DNA of 8,125 nucleotides from an uncultured Pirellulaceae bacterium. Its GTDB lineage: Bacteria > Planctomycetota > Planctomycetia > Pirellulales > Pirellulaceae. The notes beneath the pieces are model-generated. The model was not told where the DNA came from. It worked only from the letters and a program-made list of their open reading frames with translations, and made no database searches. The DNA is taken from assembly GCA_947258905.1 (NCBI GenBank), contig CAMYKF010000743.1, positions 1 to 8,125 on the forward strand, given 5' to 3'. Below are positions 1 through 6,211 of this stretch, piece after piece; positions within the stretch are counted from its first letter, which is position 1; every line of letters starts with the position of its first letter. The position numbers were made by a program, and so were the translations under genes.

Positions 1-477
1 GATCGCGCGGTTGTCATGGCCCAATAATCCGACGAAGAACTTACATCGCGTGCGGGCACCGGCTTCCCCCTGCCAGTTGGCCGAAAACGCCAGGATACGC
101 CGGATCACGGACTGATATTCGGGTTCCGCAATGCCCAGAGACCGCCATGGGTCTGAGGCAGTCGTGCGAACCAGTACAACGACATCGTCGGGGCATGCTA
201 TCAGGTGCCGTCGTGTCGCACTGGGGATGAACAAATCGAAATCCACCTCTGGCACGCTGCCTTTTAACAGGCTCGCTGTTGTGTAAGAAAACGGTTGAAG
301 CGGATCCTCGCGAACCAGCACAACGCACTGACTTTCAATCAGGTAATCCGCTGTTGTCTTTTCTGGCAGCCCAATGCAAACGGGGCACGAATAGATCACA
401 GCCGGCGCCAAACAGGCGGGCATTAGTCCGAACACAAGCAAAATAAAGATGCGACGAAGTATGATGCTGGCTCTCAT
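1..477 (-). CDS. Secreted CxxC hypothetical protein, N-terminal part (cut by window edge)
   Basis: I do not recognise a named family. Reading from ATG at 477 gives 159 codons with no stop before the left edge, so only the N-terminal part is present. The first residues (MRASIILRRIFILLVFGL) form a classical signal peptide: Arg-rich start, then a hydrophobic core. Cys22 (MPAC) could be a lipidation site but fits the lipobox poorly. Directly after the signal comes a CPVC motif (Cys31, Cys34), then Cys51; the CxxC suggests a disulfide, metal or haem role outside the cytoplasm, but that is inference. The last visible stretch (KFFVGLLGHDNRAI) resembles the 'FF..LL.H....IA' phrase I associate with planctomycete secreted unknowns that start with CPxC. 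There is no obvious Shine-Dalgarno before this ATG. A doubtful small ORF ends 23 nt upstream on the same strand. The gene is very probably real; its function is unknown. Confidence 0.75.
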   Translation of the reverse strand, partial: MRASIILRRIFILLVFGLMPACLAPAVIYSCPVCIGLPEKTTADYLIESQCVVLVREDPLQPFSYTTASLLKGSVPEVDFDLFIPSATRRHLIACPDDVVVLVRTTASDPWRSLGIAEPEYQSVIRRILAFSANWQGEAGARTRCKFFVGLLGHDNRAI

Positions 478-500
478 GGTTGCATAAGCAGACCGACATC

Positions 501-725
501 TTAGCGGATTTCATCAGGGCAATTCAAATTTGAAGGATCGTGCACGTCTTCTTGACTAGCCGAAGGCAAATTCGTGCCTTTTGCCATTGGCCCTGTTACA
601 GCCAATATTCGCGGCCCACGGTTTGGAAACGGTTCGTTGCACCCCAATCGATACAACCAGTGCAAAAACGTGTCCACGAGTTGTTTTTTTGCATCACGCC
701 ATACCCAGCCGTACTGTTGCACCAT
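501..725 (-). CDS. Candidate small hypothetical protein (74 aa), doubtful
   Basis: An ATG at 725 opens a 74-codon frame ending in TAA at 501, only 23 nt before the ATG of the secreted CxxC protein, which is a typical operon spacing. The product begins MVQQYGWVWRDAKKQLVD, has an amphipathic Trp/Leu/Tyr-rich first half, a Pro/Gly-rich middle and an acidic polar end (PSNLNCPDEIR). It has no signal peptide and matches no family I know. The frame stays open upstream to 806, but that extension is Arg-rich and looks non-coding. No convincing ribosome binding site precedes either start. The case for it is position and a plausible C-terminus; the case against is its small size, the absence of a ribosome binding site and overlapping open frames on the other strand. 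Confidence 0.3.
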   Translation of the reverse strand: MVQQYGWVWRDAKKQLVDTFLHWLYRLGCNEPFPNRGPRILAVTGPMAKGTNLPSASQEDVHDPSNLNCPDEIR

Positions 726-814
726 GGTCCCGCTGCCCAAAAACCTAGACTTGCGGAACGCCCTCCGGCGCAACGCCCTCCTCATCGCTTGTCGAGCCAC
801 TGGCATCGAGACCC
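726..814. promoter_or_regulatory. Divergent spacer upstream of the TPR gene
   Basis: This 89-bp stretch separates the minus-strand reading (501-725) from the plus-strand TPR gene and should hold promoters in both directions. I see no clear -35/-10 pair. It contains a 10-bp direct repeat, AACGCCCTCC, at 757-766 and 772-781 (15-bp period, so frame-preserving). Confidence 0.25.
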
Positions 815-1774
815 ATGTACTGCTTTTCCGATTTGCCGCTAGAAGAAATCATCGCCATCGTCGAGCGCAACCTGCACGAGCCCGATCCCCGACTGGCGCT
901 AATCGAACACCACGCTCTCAACGACAATTTTGAAGCCGCGCTCCAGCAGGCTTGCACGGCCGCCAAACTCTGGCCGGAACACCCGGAAATTCTCATTTGG
1001 CAAGCCGTCTGTACGATGCAGTGCGACAACTTGCTGGAGGGCTCGCAAGCCATGCAGCACGTCATTCACAAGTACCCCTGCCTCGAATTGATCGCGCGTC
1101 TGCAATCGGAAATGCTGCCCTTGTTCCCGGGCCTGGTAACCGATCCGGCACAAATCGATTGGCAGGATGCCCGCGAGGAATTTGACGATGAAGAATCACG
1201 GATGGTAATCGAGCAGGCGTGCGACCGCACGGAGTTGATCCAGCTTTATCAGGCCAGTCCCGAAGAGATTATTCCAGCCTGTGAAACCTATCTGGACAAA
1301 TGGCCCGAAGACGTCAGCGGCATGCTGGTGATCGCCAGAATTTACTTGCGATCGGGCCTGGCCGGTCGCGGCGAGGTGTTGTACCGCAGGGCCTTGTGCA
1401 TTAATCCTGAAGCCACCATTGCGAAATTCGAATTGGGAATGGTGTTGGAAGATCCCGCGGAGGCGATCGAATATTTGGCATCCGGCCTGGAAACCTGCGA
1501 CTTTGATCACCGGGCGCGCTGCAAACTGGCTGAAAGAATTATGGAAACCGGCGAATACGAATCGGCGCGAAATCACTTGCGACGAGTGCCGGCGGACAGC
1601 ATGTTCTACGTCACGGCACTGTCGCTGATGTGTAATTCGTGGATGTTGGAGGATGACCTGCCAGCCGCCATTGGCTGTCTCGAAAGGGCCGTGGCCCGGG
1701 CACCGGACCAGATCGAATTGCAGAGTCGTCTGCACCAGTTGCAACAGGAATTGCAATCTCGACAAGGCAATTGA
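815..1774 (+). CDS. Tetratricopeptide-repeat (TPR) protein, cytoplasmic
   Basis: The 319-residue product is almost wholly helical with TPR-type spacing of small and large hydrophobic residues. Repeat-like helix pairs are visible at about residues 35-88, 165-199 (the clearest: LVIARIYLRSGLAGRGEVLY followed by RRALCINPEA), 200-262 and 265-299 (AAIGCLERAVARAPD). An acidic linker (EEFDDEESR, 121-129) separates an N-terminal helical block from the main array. There is no signal peptide or membrane segment, so a cytoplasmic scaffold or protein-binding role is inferred; the partner is unknown. The ATG at 815 is the first usable start after an in-frame TAG at 746-748. Its ribosome binding site is weak (CGAGA), and the codons between 749 and 814 also look coding-like, so the N-terminus is not certain. 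The gene stands alone, converging on the lipoprotein gene with 21 nt between the two stop codons. Confidence 0.85.
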   Translation: MYCFSDLPLEEIIAIVERNLHEPDPRLALIEHHALNDNFEAALQQACTAAKLWPEHPEILIWQAVCTMQCDNLLEGSQAMQHVIHKYPCLELIARLQSEMLPLFPGLVTDPAQIDWQDAREEFDDEESRMVIEQACDRTELIQLYQASPEEIIPACETYLDKWPEDVSGMLVIARIYLRSGLAGRGEVLYRRALCINPEATIAKFELGMVLEDPAEAIEYLASGLETCDFDHRARCKLAERIMETGEYESARNHLRRVPADSMFYVTALSLMCNSWMLEDDLPAAIGCLERAVARAPDQIELQSRLHQLQQELQSRQGN

Positions 1775-1794
1775 GTCAGCAACGCGTTGCGGAC
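1775..1794. terminator. Palindrome between two convergent stop codons, possible shared terminator
   Basis: The 21-nt gap between the TPR stop (1774) and the lipoprotein stop (1796) is filled by a 20-bp near-palindrome. Its core, GCAACGCGTTGC (1779-1790), is perfectly symmetric, and GTC/GAC at the ends pair after a single A/G mismatch. It could fold as a short hairpin in either transcript. No T-tract follows on either side, so intrinsic termination is only possible, not shown. Confidence 0.35.
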
Positions 1795-1795
1795 G

Positions 1796-2434
1796 TCAAT
1801 CGATATCGCTCTGTTTCGCTGACTCGAATAACTTACGGGCCATTGCCAGTGCCACACGCCGGTTTTCACCAGGTTCCATTTGATTGGCGGCGATTAACTG
1901 TTCCGTGTCGATTCCAATGAGTTGATGGCGACAGCAGATGGTCAACAGGTCATTGTCGGTGCCTGAGTTCCAGAAACCGGCGACACCGTAATCGGTGAGG
2001 TCGATCTCCTGCATGTCCCTGCGTTGCACCGCATTGCGGCGGGCGGCTACCTGCATCATCATCCGACTTTCGCTCAATCCGGTCATCGGGATCTCGACAC
2101 GCAATTGGCGGCTCTGGCCTTCGTCGTCGAGCCACTGGTAGACCTGGCCATTCCCGGCTGCATTGGTGCTGGAAGAAGTCTGACCACCCTGACCATGAAT
2201 GGCCTGCACTTCGGCGGCGCTCACCAATTCGCCGATTGTGTCAGATGTGATTGCGGGCCATGCCTGAACGTTGATGGTTCCAAAGTGTTCGCGCAACGTG
2301 GCGACGCGATCCTCTTCGGATGGCACAGCGGATTGGCCCGTTTCCGCTGGCGCCGTGGACGCTTTCTCCCGGCAACCGACGCCTGACAATAACGGCAACA
2401 GAAGAAGGCACAGCAGCAGGCTTCGCTCCGGCAT
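1796..2434 (-). CDS. Putative lipoprotein of unknown function, third gene of the sigma-kinase operon
   Basis: The ATG at 2434 gives 212 residues starting MPERSLLLCLLLLPLLSG, a signal peptide followed by VGC at 19-21. Cys21 with Gly at -1 and Val at -2 fits the relaxed lipoprotein rule but lacks the usual Leu at -3. A longer reading from 2533 exists but overlaps the kinase and puts 33 polar residues before the signal, so I reject it. After a disordered Ala/Ser/Thr/Gln-rich linker (about 22-42), residues 43-212 look globular: alternating strands and helices, a GQGGQTSSSTNAAGNG loop, a paired Cys (ICC) and a charged C-terminal helix. I recognise no domain. It starts 7 nt after the kinase stop, so it is almost certainly co-transcribed and probably translationally coupled. 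A role as ligand-binding or sensing partner of the membrane kinase is inference from position only. Confidence 0.8.
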   Translation of the reverse strand: MPERSLLLCLLLLPLLSGVGCREKASTAPAETGQSAVPSEEDRVATLREHFGTINVQAWPAITSDTIGELVSAAEVQAIHGQGGQTSSSTNAAGNGQVYQWLDDEGQSRQLRVEIPMTGLSESRMMMQVAARRNAVQRRDMQEIDLTDYGVAGFWNSGTDNDLLTICCRHQLIGIDTEQLIAANQMEPGENRRVALAMARKLFESAKQSDID

Positions 2435-2441
2435 CAGTTGC

Positions 2442-4118
2442 TCACTTGTGGAATCCCTTTGAACCAGGGATTTCAGCGAACCGGTCTCGCTGAACAAGCG
2501 ATCGATTCCTGTCCCGGTTCGGGGGCCCGGCATCGGCCAGGTTGCTGAGGTCTTCGTTCAGCAATCCAAGTATCGTGGCAACGCGTCGTCGTGCGGCATC
2601 CGCGTTACCTCGCGACGCCAGGCTTCCGTGAAGTTGTTGCAATCTGGACTGTTCGATCGTGAGCAGGCTGCGGAGTGTCCGCCGCTGATGGGGCAACAGC
2701 ACCGGCTGGCGATCAGCGGCAAGAATCAACTCGCCGAGCACCGTGTCGATTGCGTCTTCCAGTTGGTCGACTTGATGAAGTGCGGCAAAACGCAGAGCGC
2801 GGGATTCATCCAGCAACGCCCGTGTCTCCTGCCACTGCAACGTGGCAAAGGCCAGACTGGCCAGCAACGCAGCCAAACCGAATCCCAGCGACGCGGCGGC
2901 CAGCGGATTGCGTCGGCACCACTTGCAAAATCGATCCAGCATCCCGGAGCGACGCGCCATAACCGGCAGGTCGTTTTGCCAGTGATTCAATTCCCGCGAC
3001 AGGTCATGAGCAAAGGCGTAACGCTCACCCGGCTCCTTGCGCAGACACTTCAGACAGATCGCTTCCAGTGTTCGGGGGATGGTGCGATCAATCAACCGGG
3101 GCCTGCGCGGAGGTTGTGATTCCACGGCCCGGATCGTTTCCAGGTGCGATCCGCCATCAAAGGGACGCTGGCCTGTCAGCAGTTCATAAAGAATCACGCC
3201 CAGCGAATAAATATCGCTGGCCGGCCCCACGCGATTTTCCGACCGCGCCTGTTCGGGCGACATATAAGCCGGTGTGCCAATGATGGCACCATCTTGGGTG
3301 ATCGAGTCTTCATCGCCAGCGGTTCGTTTGCACAATCCGAAATCGGTGATGCGCAAGTTACCGATCAGGTCCTCATCCGTGTCATCGGGGTTGCGGGCCA
3401 GCAATACGTTGGCCGGCTTGAGATCGCGATGCACGACGCCGCGCCGGTGCGCGTGCTGGACCGCATCGGCCAGACGGGCCACGATGCTGGCGGCCAGCAT
3501 GTGGTCGATGTTGCCATTCTGATTGTGAAACCACTGAGCCAGCGTCTGACCAGGGCAAAACTCATAAGCGATGTAGTTAATCGGTCCCGCTACGCCTGCT
3601 TCGTAGACCGGCACAATGGCCGGATGGCTGAGCATGGCGGCCGCTCGCGCTTCGCGCTGGAACCGCTGTTGGGCTTCGCTGGATACCAGCGAGGCAAAGC
3701 GGGGCACCTTCAACGCCACTCGCCGGTCAGTGTGCGGATCGAGTGCCAGAAAAACGGATGCAAATCCCCCGTGACCAATCTTCTCCGCGATTTCGAAGCG
3801 CCCCATTTTTTTGGCAACGCCCTCGCCGACGGGCAGGCGAGCGTCGGCGTCAGTGGAAGTGCGAACGGTCGAGTTGGCACACTCGCCGAGGGAGCTGTTC
3901 AGGTGCCCGCGACGTCTGGCATTTCCCAACAGCTGCAAATACTTCTCGGCGCGCTGCAATTGCTTATGTTCGAGCGGTCCCAGCCGCGAATTGCTGCCCT
4001 TAACCTGAACCGCCCTGCTGTCCCCATGATCGCCTGCAGCCCCCAACTGCTGTTCCAGTTGCATGACCCTCTGGAACAGGTTCGGGTTGCCGCCGTGATC
4101 AATCGAGGGACGGGTCAT
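2442..4118 (-). CDS. Transmembrane Hanks-type serine/threonine protein kinase
   Basis: This 558-residue protein phosphorylates Ser/Thr on partner proteins. All catalytic landmarks are present: Gly-rich loop GHGGFASV (115-122), Lys137 in VALKVPR, Glu156 of helix C, HRDLKPAN (230-237, catalytic Asp232), DFG (259-261), GTPAYMSPEQ (281-290) and Asp302 in SDIYSLG, so it should be active. Ser272 and Thr274 in the activation segment are plausible autophosphorylation sites. A WCRRNP motif (400-405) precedes one membrane helix (about 406-427), leaving about 130 helical, charged residues outside the cytoplasm. Planctomycete kinases of this kind often carry WD40 or TPR arrays there; this one does not. 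Unusually, 104 polar, helical residues precede the kinase domain. The ATG at 4118 lies inside the 3' end of the sigma gene with GGAG (4123-4126) 4 nt upstream, so translation is coupled. The sigma factor is the likely substrate or partner (inference). Confidence 0.96.
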   Translation of the reverse strand: MTRPSIDHGGNPNLFQRVMQLEQQLGAAGDHGDSRAVQVKGSNSRLGPLEHKQLQRAEKYLQLLGNARRRGHLNSSLGECANSTVRTSTDADARLPVGEGVAKKMGRFEIAEKIGHGGFASVFLALDPHTDRRVALKVPRFASLVSSEAQQRFQREARAAAMLSHPAIVPVYEAGVAGPINYIAYEFCPGQTLAQWFHNQNGNIDHMLAASIVARLADAVQHAHRRGVVHRDLKPANVLLARNPDDTDEDLIGNLRITDFGLCKRTAGDEDSITQDGAIIGTPAYMSPEQARSENRVGPASDIYSLGVILYELLTGQRPFDGGSHLETIRAVESQPPRRPRLIDRTIPRTLEAICLKCLRKEPGERYAFAHDLSRELNHWQNDLPVMARRSGMLDRFCKWCRRNPLAAASLGFGLAALLASLAFATLQWQETRALLDESRALRFAALHQVDQLEDAIDTVLGELILAADRQPVLLPHQRRTLRSLLTIEQSRLQQLHGSLASRGNADAARRRVATILGLLNEDLSNLADAGPPNRDRNRSLVQRDRFAEIPGSKGFHK

Positions 4119-4731
4119 TGGTCTCCATTTTTTCCTGCAAACGCATAAACGCCCGGTACCACAACTTGGTCACCGAATCGATCGTGCGGTTCATCCGCTC
4201 AGCCACTTGCCGGAATGGCAAGCCTTCGATGCTGCGCAGATGCAGGACTTGCTGATAGTCCTCGGGCAATTCGTCGATGGTGGCCAGCAACTCATCAAGC
4301 TGTTCCTGTTGAATGGCGTTGGCATGGGGAGTAAGGAACTGATCACGTGGCTGCACGCCGGGATTGTCATCGATTTTTCGTTCCTTGCGCACGTCACGTT
4401 TCCCGCGATACAAGTCGCGGTAGTTTTGCCGGACCTGGTTTTGCAAGATGGTTTTCAGCCACGCCTTGAACTGGCCCAGGGTGGACCCTTTGAAGTCGTC
4501 GAATTTTTCCACGGCCAGCAAGCACGTTTGCTGAACAATGTCCGAGGGGCCGATCTTGCGATTGGACGGTTCCGAAAAGTGTGAATCCGCCATCAGCGCA
4601 ATGTAGGATTGCAGCTGGTCAAACAGCTCCGAGCGGGCGCGTGGGCTGCCATCTTGCGCCGAGCGCATTAAGGAATTGATCGATTCCAGATCAACGAGTT
4701 CCGCCTGGTGCTGGTCGTTGGTCGCATCCAC
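4099..4731 (-). CDS. ECF-type RNA polymerase sigma factor, planctomycete-specific subfamily
   Basis: This 210-residue protein would direct RNA polymerase to an alternative promoter set. Region 2 spans about 18-110 and carries SDIVQQT (63-69), the core-polymerase-contact phrase typical of planctomycete ECF factors, then FKGSTLGQFKAWLKTIL. Region 4 spans about 145-200 (LPEDYQQVLHLRSIEGLPF, then a helix-turn-helix ending in TKLWYRAFMRL). The 40-residue linker is basic, then polar. This matches the family described as planctomycete sigma-70 subfamily 1, often found beside Ser/Thr kinases. The start is GTG at 4731; a TGA at 4765-4767 limits any longer form, and a weak GGA lies about 8 nt upstream of the start. 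The 3' end overlaps the kinase gene by 20 nt. No anti-sigma gene is present, so control by the coupled kinase is the simplest reading (inference). A 27-bp inverted repeat sits just upstream. Confidence 0.95.
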   Translation of the reverse strand: MDATNDQHQAELVDLESINSLMRSAQDGSPRARSELFDQLQSYIALMADSHFSEPSNRKIGPSDIVQQTCLLAVEKFDDFKGSTLGQFKAWLKTILQNQVRQNYRDLYRGKRDVRKERKIDDNPGVQPRDQFLTPHANAIQQEQLDELLATIDELPEDYQQVLHLRSIEGLPFRQVAERMNRTIDSVTKLWYRAFMRLQEKMETNDPSLD

Positions 4732-4744
4732 AATGTTGTCCAGA

Positions 4745-4771
4745 AGATTGAACGCCGGGCCGGTTCAACCT
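4745..4771 (-). promoter_or_regulatory. Inverted repeat just upstream of the sigma GTG start (operator or leader hairpin)
   Basis: The arms AGATTGAAC (4745-4753) and GTTCAACCT (4763-4771) are reverse complements at 8 of 9 positions, around a 9-nt GC-rich centre. In the minus-strand RNA the mismatch becomes a G-U wobble, so a continuous 9-bp stem can form, ending 13 nt before the GTG. It may be a repressor or activator site, or a leader hairpin that affects the weak ribosome binding site. No T-run follows on the minus strand, so it is not an intrinsic terminator. Confidence 0.5.
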
Positions 4772-4828
4772 CCACATTGTAATGTCGCCGACCGCGGATT
4801 TCCTTACACGCGATATCGCCAAAACCCC

Positions 4829-4857
4829 TAAAAAAATGGAATTCGCAAAATTTTTTT
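4829..4857. other. Phased A-tract/T-tract, probable bent or easily melted DNA
   Basis: Seven A (4830-4836) and seven T (4851-4857, preceded by four A) are spaced 21 bp apart, two helical turns, within otherwise GC-rich DNA between divergent genes. Such phasing is expected to curve DNA and could act as an upstream promoter element in either direction. A 10-bp palindrome, GCGATATCGC, lies next to it at 4810-4819. Confidence 0.3.
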
Positions 4858-4887
4858 CAACGTAGACCGCCGTGCTGGTCCCCAGTG

Positions 4888-4916
4888 CTGCCAACGTGCA
4901 CCCGGTCTGATACATT
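4888..4916 (+). promoter_or_regulatory. Candidate sigma-70-type promoter for the DUF6265-like gene
   Basis: CTGCCA (4888-4893) and TACATT (4911-4916) each match 4 of 6 consensus bases and are separated by the ideal 17 bp. The start codon follows 47 nt after the -10 box. A GGAG ribosome binding site (4951-4954) lies 9 nt before the ATG. The match is modest and planctomycete promoters are poorly defined. Confidence 0.3.
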
Positions 4917-4963
4917 CGAGACAAGTTCAATGAATACCGCGATCCCACTCGGAGATTCCCGGA

Positions 4964-5920
4964 ATGATCCATCGAAAAGTTCTCATACTGGCCGTCGGGG
5001 CCGCGTGGATGGGCGTCACGTTCGAATCGGTCAACGCCCAGCAACGCAACAGCGAAAACACCTTCAAGCTTCACGAGAACGGCAAATCGCCGGCAGCCAC
5101 CTTCGATGATGTGGCGTGGGTCTCGGGTCACTGGCAGGGTTCCGCGATGGGTGGCCAATTCGAGGAAACGTGGAATCCGCCGATGGGAGGATCCATGACG
5201 GGCATGTTCAAATTCGTCGAAGGTGACAAGGTCGGCTTTTACGAATTGCTGACCATTGTTCCACAAGACGACTCAATTCTTTTACGTCTGAAGCACTTTG
5301 ATGCGGGATTGAAAGGATGGGAAGAAAAGGACGAAACCGTTGACTTTCCGCTAGTCCGCATCACGGAAAACGAAGTGAACTTCGAGGGTCTGACCTTTCG
5401 CCGGATCGACGAGGACACCATGTACATTTACGTCGTGGTGGGAAAGGGAGATGGGGAAAATCAGGAAGTGGAGTTTGCCTGCAACAAAGTCGGGGCAGAT
5501 CAGGAAATGTCCCGTGCTTACGCCGATGCCATTCTTGATGTGTACGCGATGGACGCGTTGCTGGCGCAACAGCGAAATCAACTCCCGCACGATTCGACAC
5601 TGGCCATCGCCGTGCGGTCCTATGTGCGGGGCCTGAATACGATCGACTTCAGTGATTGCCCGGGTGAATTTGCAAGGGCTTATCGCGAACACCTTGACGC
5701 GTGGGCGGCTTCCGAAGAATTTTTTGAGCAATTCGACGAGCTGCATGGTGAAATGCACGAGTTGTTCGACCAGATTCGCGAGATGGATGAATCCAAACGA
5801 GCCGAACTGGAGAAACACTACCAGGCCATTTTTGACTCATGGGCCAAAGTGCAGTCCGCAGCCGCGATTCACGGTATTGATGAGGGGTCCGAGGAACCTG
5901 AGCCTGACCAAAACCGTTAG
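4964..5920 (+). CDS. Secreted DUF6265-like protein with helical C-terminal extension
   Basis: The 318-residue product starts with a signal peptide (MIHRKVLILAVGAAWMGVTF) with a likely cut after Ala25 (VNA-QQ). Residues 48-175 match what I know of DUF6265: WVSGHW near the start, EETWNPPMGGSMTGMFK (67-83), FYELLTI, LRLKHFD (107-113), WEEKDE and a late YIYVVV strand. This is a small beta-rich fold of unknown function. Residues 180-302 are a separate, wholly helical region with IDFSDCPGEFARAYREHLDA (227-246), a phrase seen in secreted unknowns of planctomycetes (from memory), followed by heptad-like acidic helices (FFEQFDELHGEMHELFDQI) that could form a coiled coil. GGAG at 4951-4954 supports this start. 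The gene is divergent from the sigma-kinase operon, so the two could share a control region; no direct functional tie is visible. Confidence 0.85.
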   Translation: MIHRKVLILAVGAAWMGVTFESVNAQQRNSENTFKLHENGKSPAATFDDVAWVSGHWQGSAMGGQFEETWNPPMGGSMTGMFKFVEGDKVGFYELLTIVPQDDSILLRLKHFDAGLKGWEEKDETVDFPLVRITENEVNFEGLTFRRIDEDTMYIYVVVGKGDGENQEVEFACNKVGADQEMSRAYADAILDVYAMDALLAQQRNQLPHDSTLAIAVRSYVRGLNTIDFSDCPGEFARAYREHLDAWAASEEFFEQFDELHGEMHELFDQIREMDESKRAELEKHYQAIFDSWAKVQSAAAIHGIDEGSEEPEPDQNR

Positions 5921-5934
5921 TGGCAGCAGTTCCG

Positions 5935-6126
5935 TCAATACTCTTCGTCTTCGTTGTCCTCTTCATCGTCTTCGTTGTCGTCGTCGTAATCGTAATCGTA
6001 ATCGGGCAGCCCGGGGCTCTTGGTCGACACCGTGACGGCCACGTGGCATTACGGCTGTTCCCTCGACCTCCATCCAACGCTCCTCGACGACGACGACGAT
6101 TACGACAACGACGAGGATTTTCGAGT
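5935..6126. repeat. Asp-codon-rich low-complexity arms in inverted arrangement
   Basis: Two triplet-rich arms face each other: 5943-6004 (GTC/TTC/ATC-rich on plus) and 6082-6117 (GAC/GAT-rich on plus). They share a perfect 11-bp inverted match (5983-5993 with 6096-6106). Arm one holds a 13-bp direct repeat, CGTCTTCGTTGTC, at 5946-5958 and 5967-5979, and three GTAATC units at 5986-6003. Read on the minus strand, arm one encodes an acidic tail (DYDYDYDDDDNEDDEEDNED) ending in TGA at 5937-5935. Read on the plus strand, arm two encodes LLDDDDDYDNDEDF and ends in TAA. Neither frame has a convincing start or length, since each has a stop close upstream. They may be remnants of acidic C-termini or a structured non-coding element. 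Confidence 0.5.
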
Positions 6127-6143
6127 GGGTGGTTAATCTCCAC

Positions 6144-6177
6144 AAAAAAACGCCCCGCGATTATCCCGCGGGGCGTT
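6144..6177 (-). terminator. Intrinsic terminator of the second ECF sigma gene
   Basis: A perfect 11-bp stem, AACGCCCCGCG (6149-6159) with its complement at 6167-6177, has a 7-nt loop. On the minus strand it is followed by a T-run (6150-6144). It begins 35 nt after the TAA of the sigma gene at 6212. On the plus strand the stem is followed only by a scattered T-rich tail, so use by the DUF6265-like gene is less certain. Confidence 0.9.
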
Positions 6178-6211
6178 GTTATTGGTTTTGTGCGGAAGTG
6201 GTTATCGCTCA

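Noticed and set aside
2435..2533. Upstream in-frame start for the lipoprotein (adds 33 residues)
   Set aside because: It would lie inside the kinase gene and put polar residues before the signal peptide; ATG 2434 directly starts the signal sequence.
3144..4148. Long plus-strand open frame (334 codons) opposite the kinase gene
   Set aside because: It lies antisense to the kinase catalytic domain, whose motifs are unmistakable; the frame is kept open by the codon bias of the real gene.
4691..5266. Minus-strand open frame of 191 codons spanning the divergent region
   Set aside because: It overlaps both the sigma start and the signal peptide and DUF6265 region of the plus gene, has no ribosome binding site, and has a shadow-like composition.
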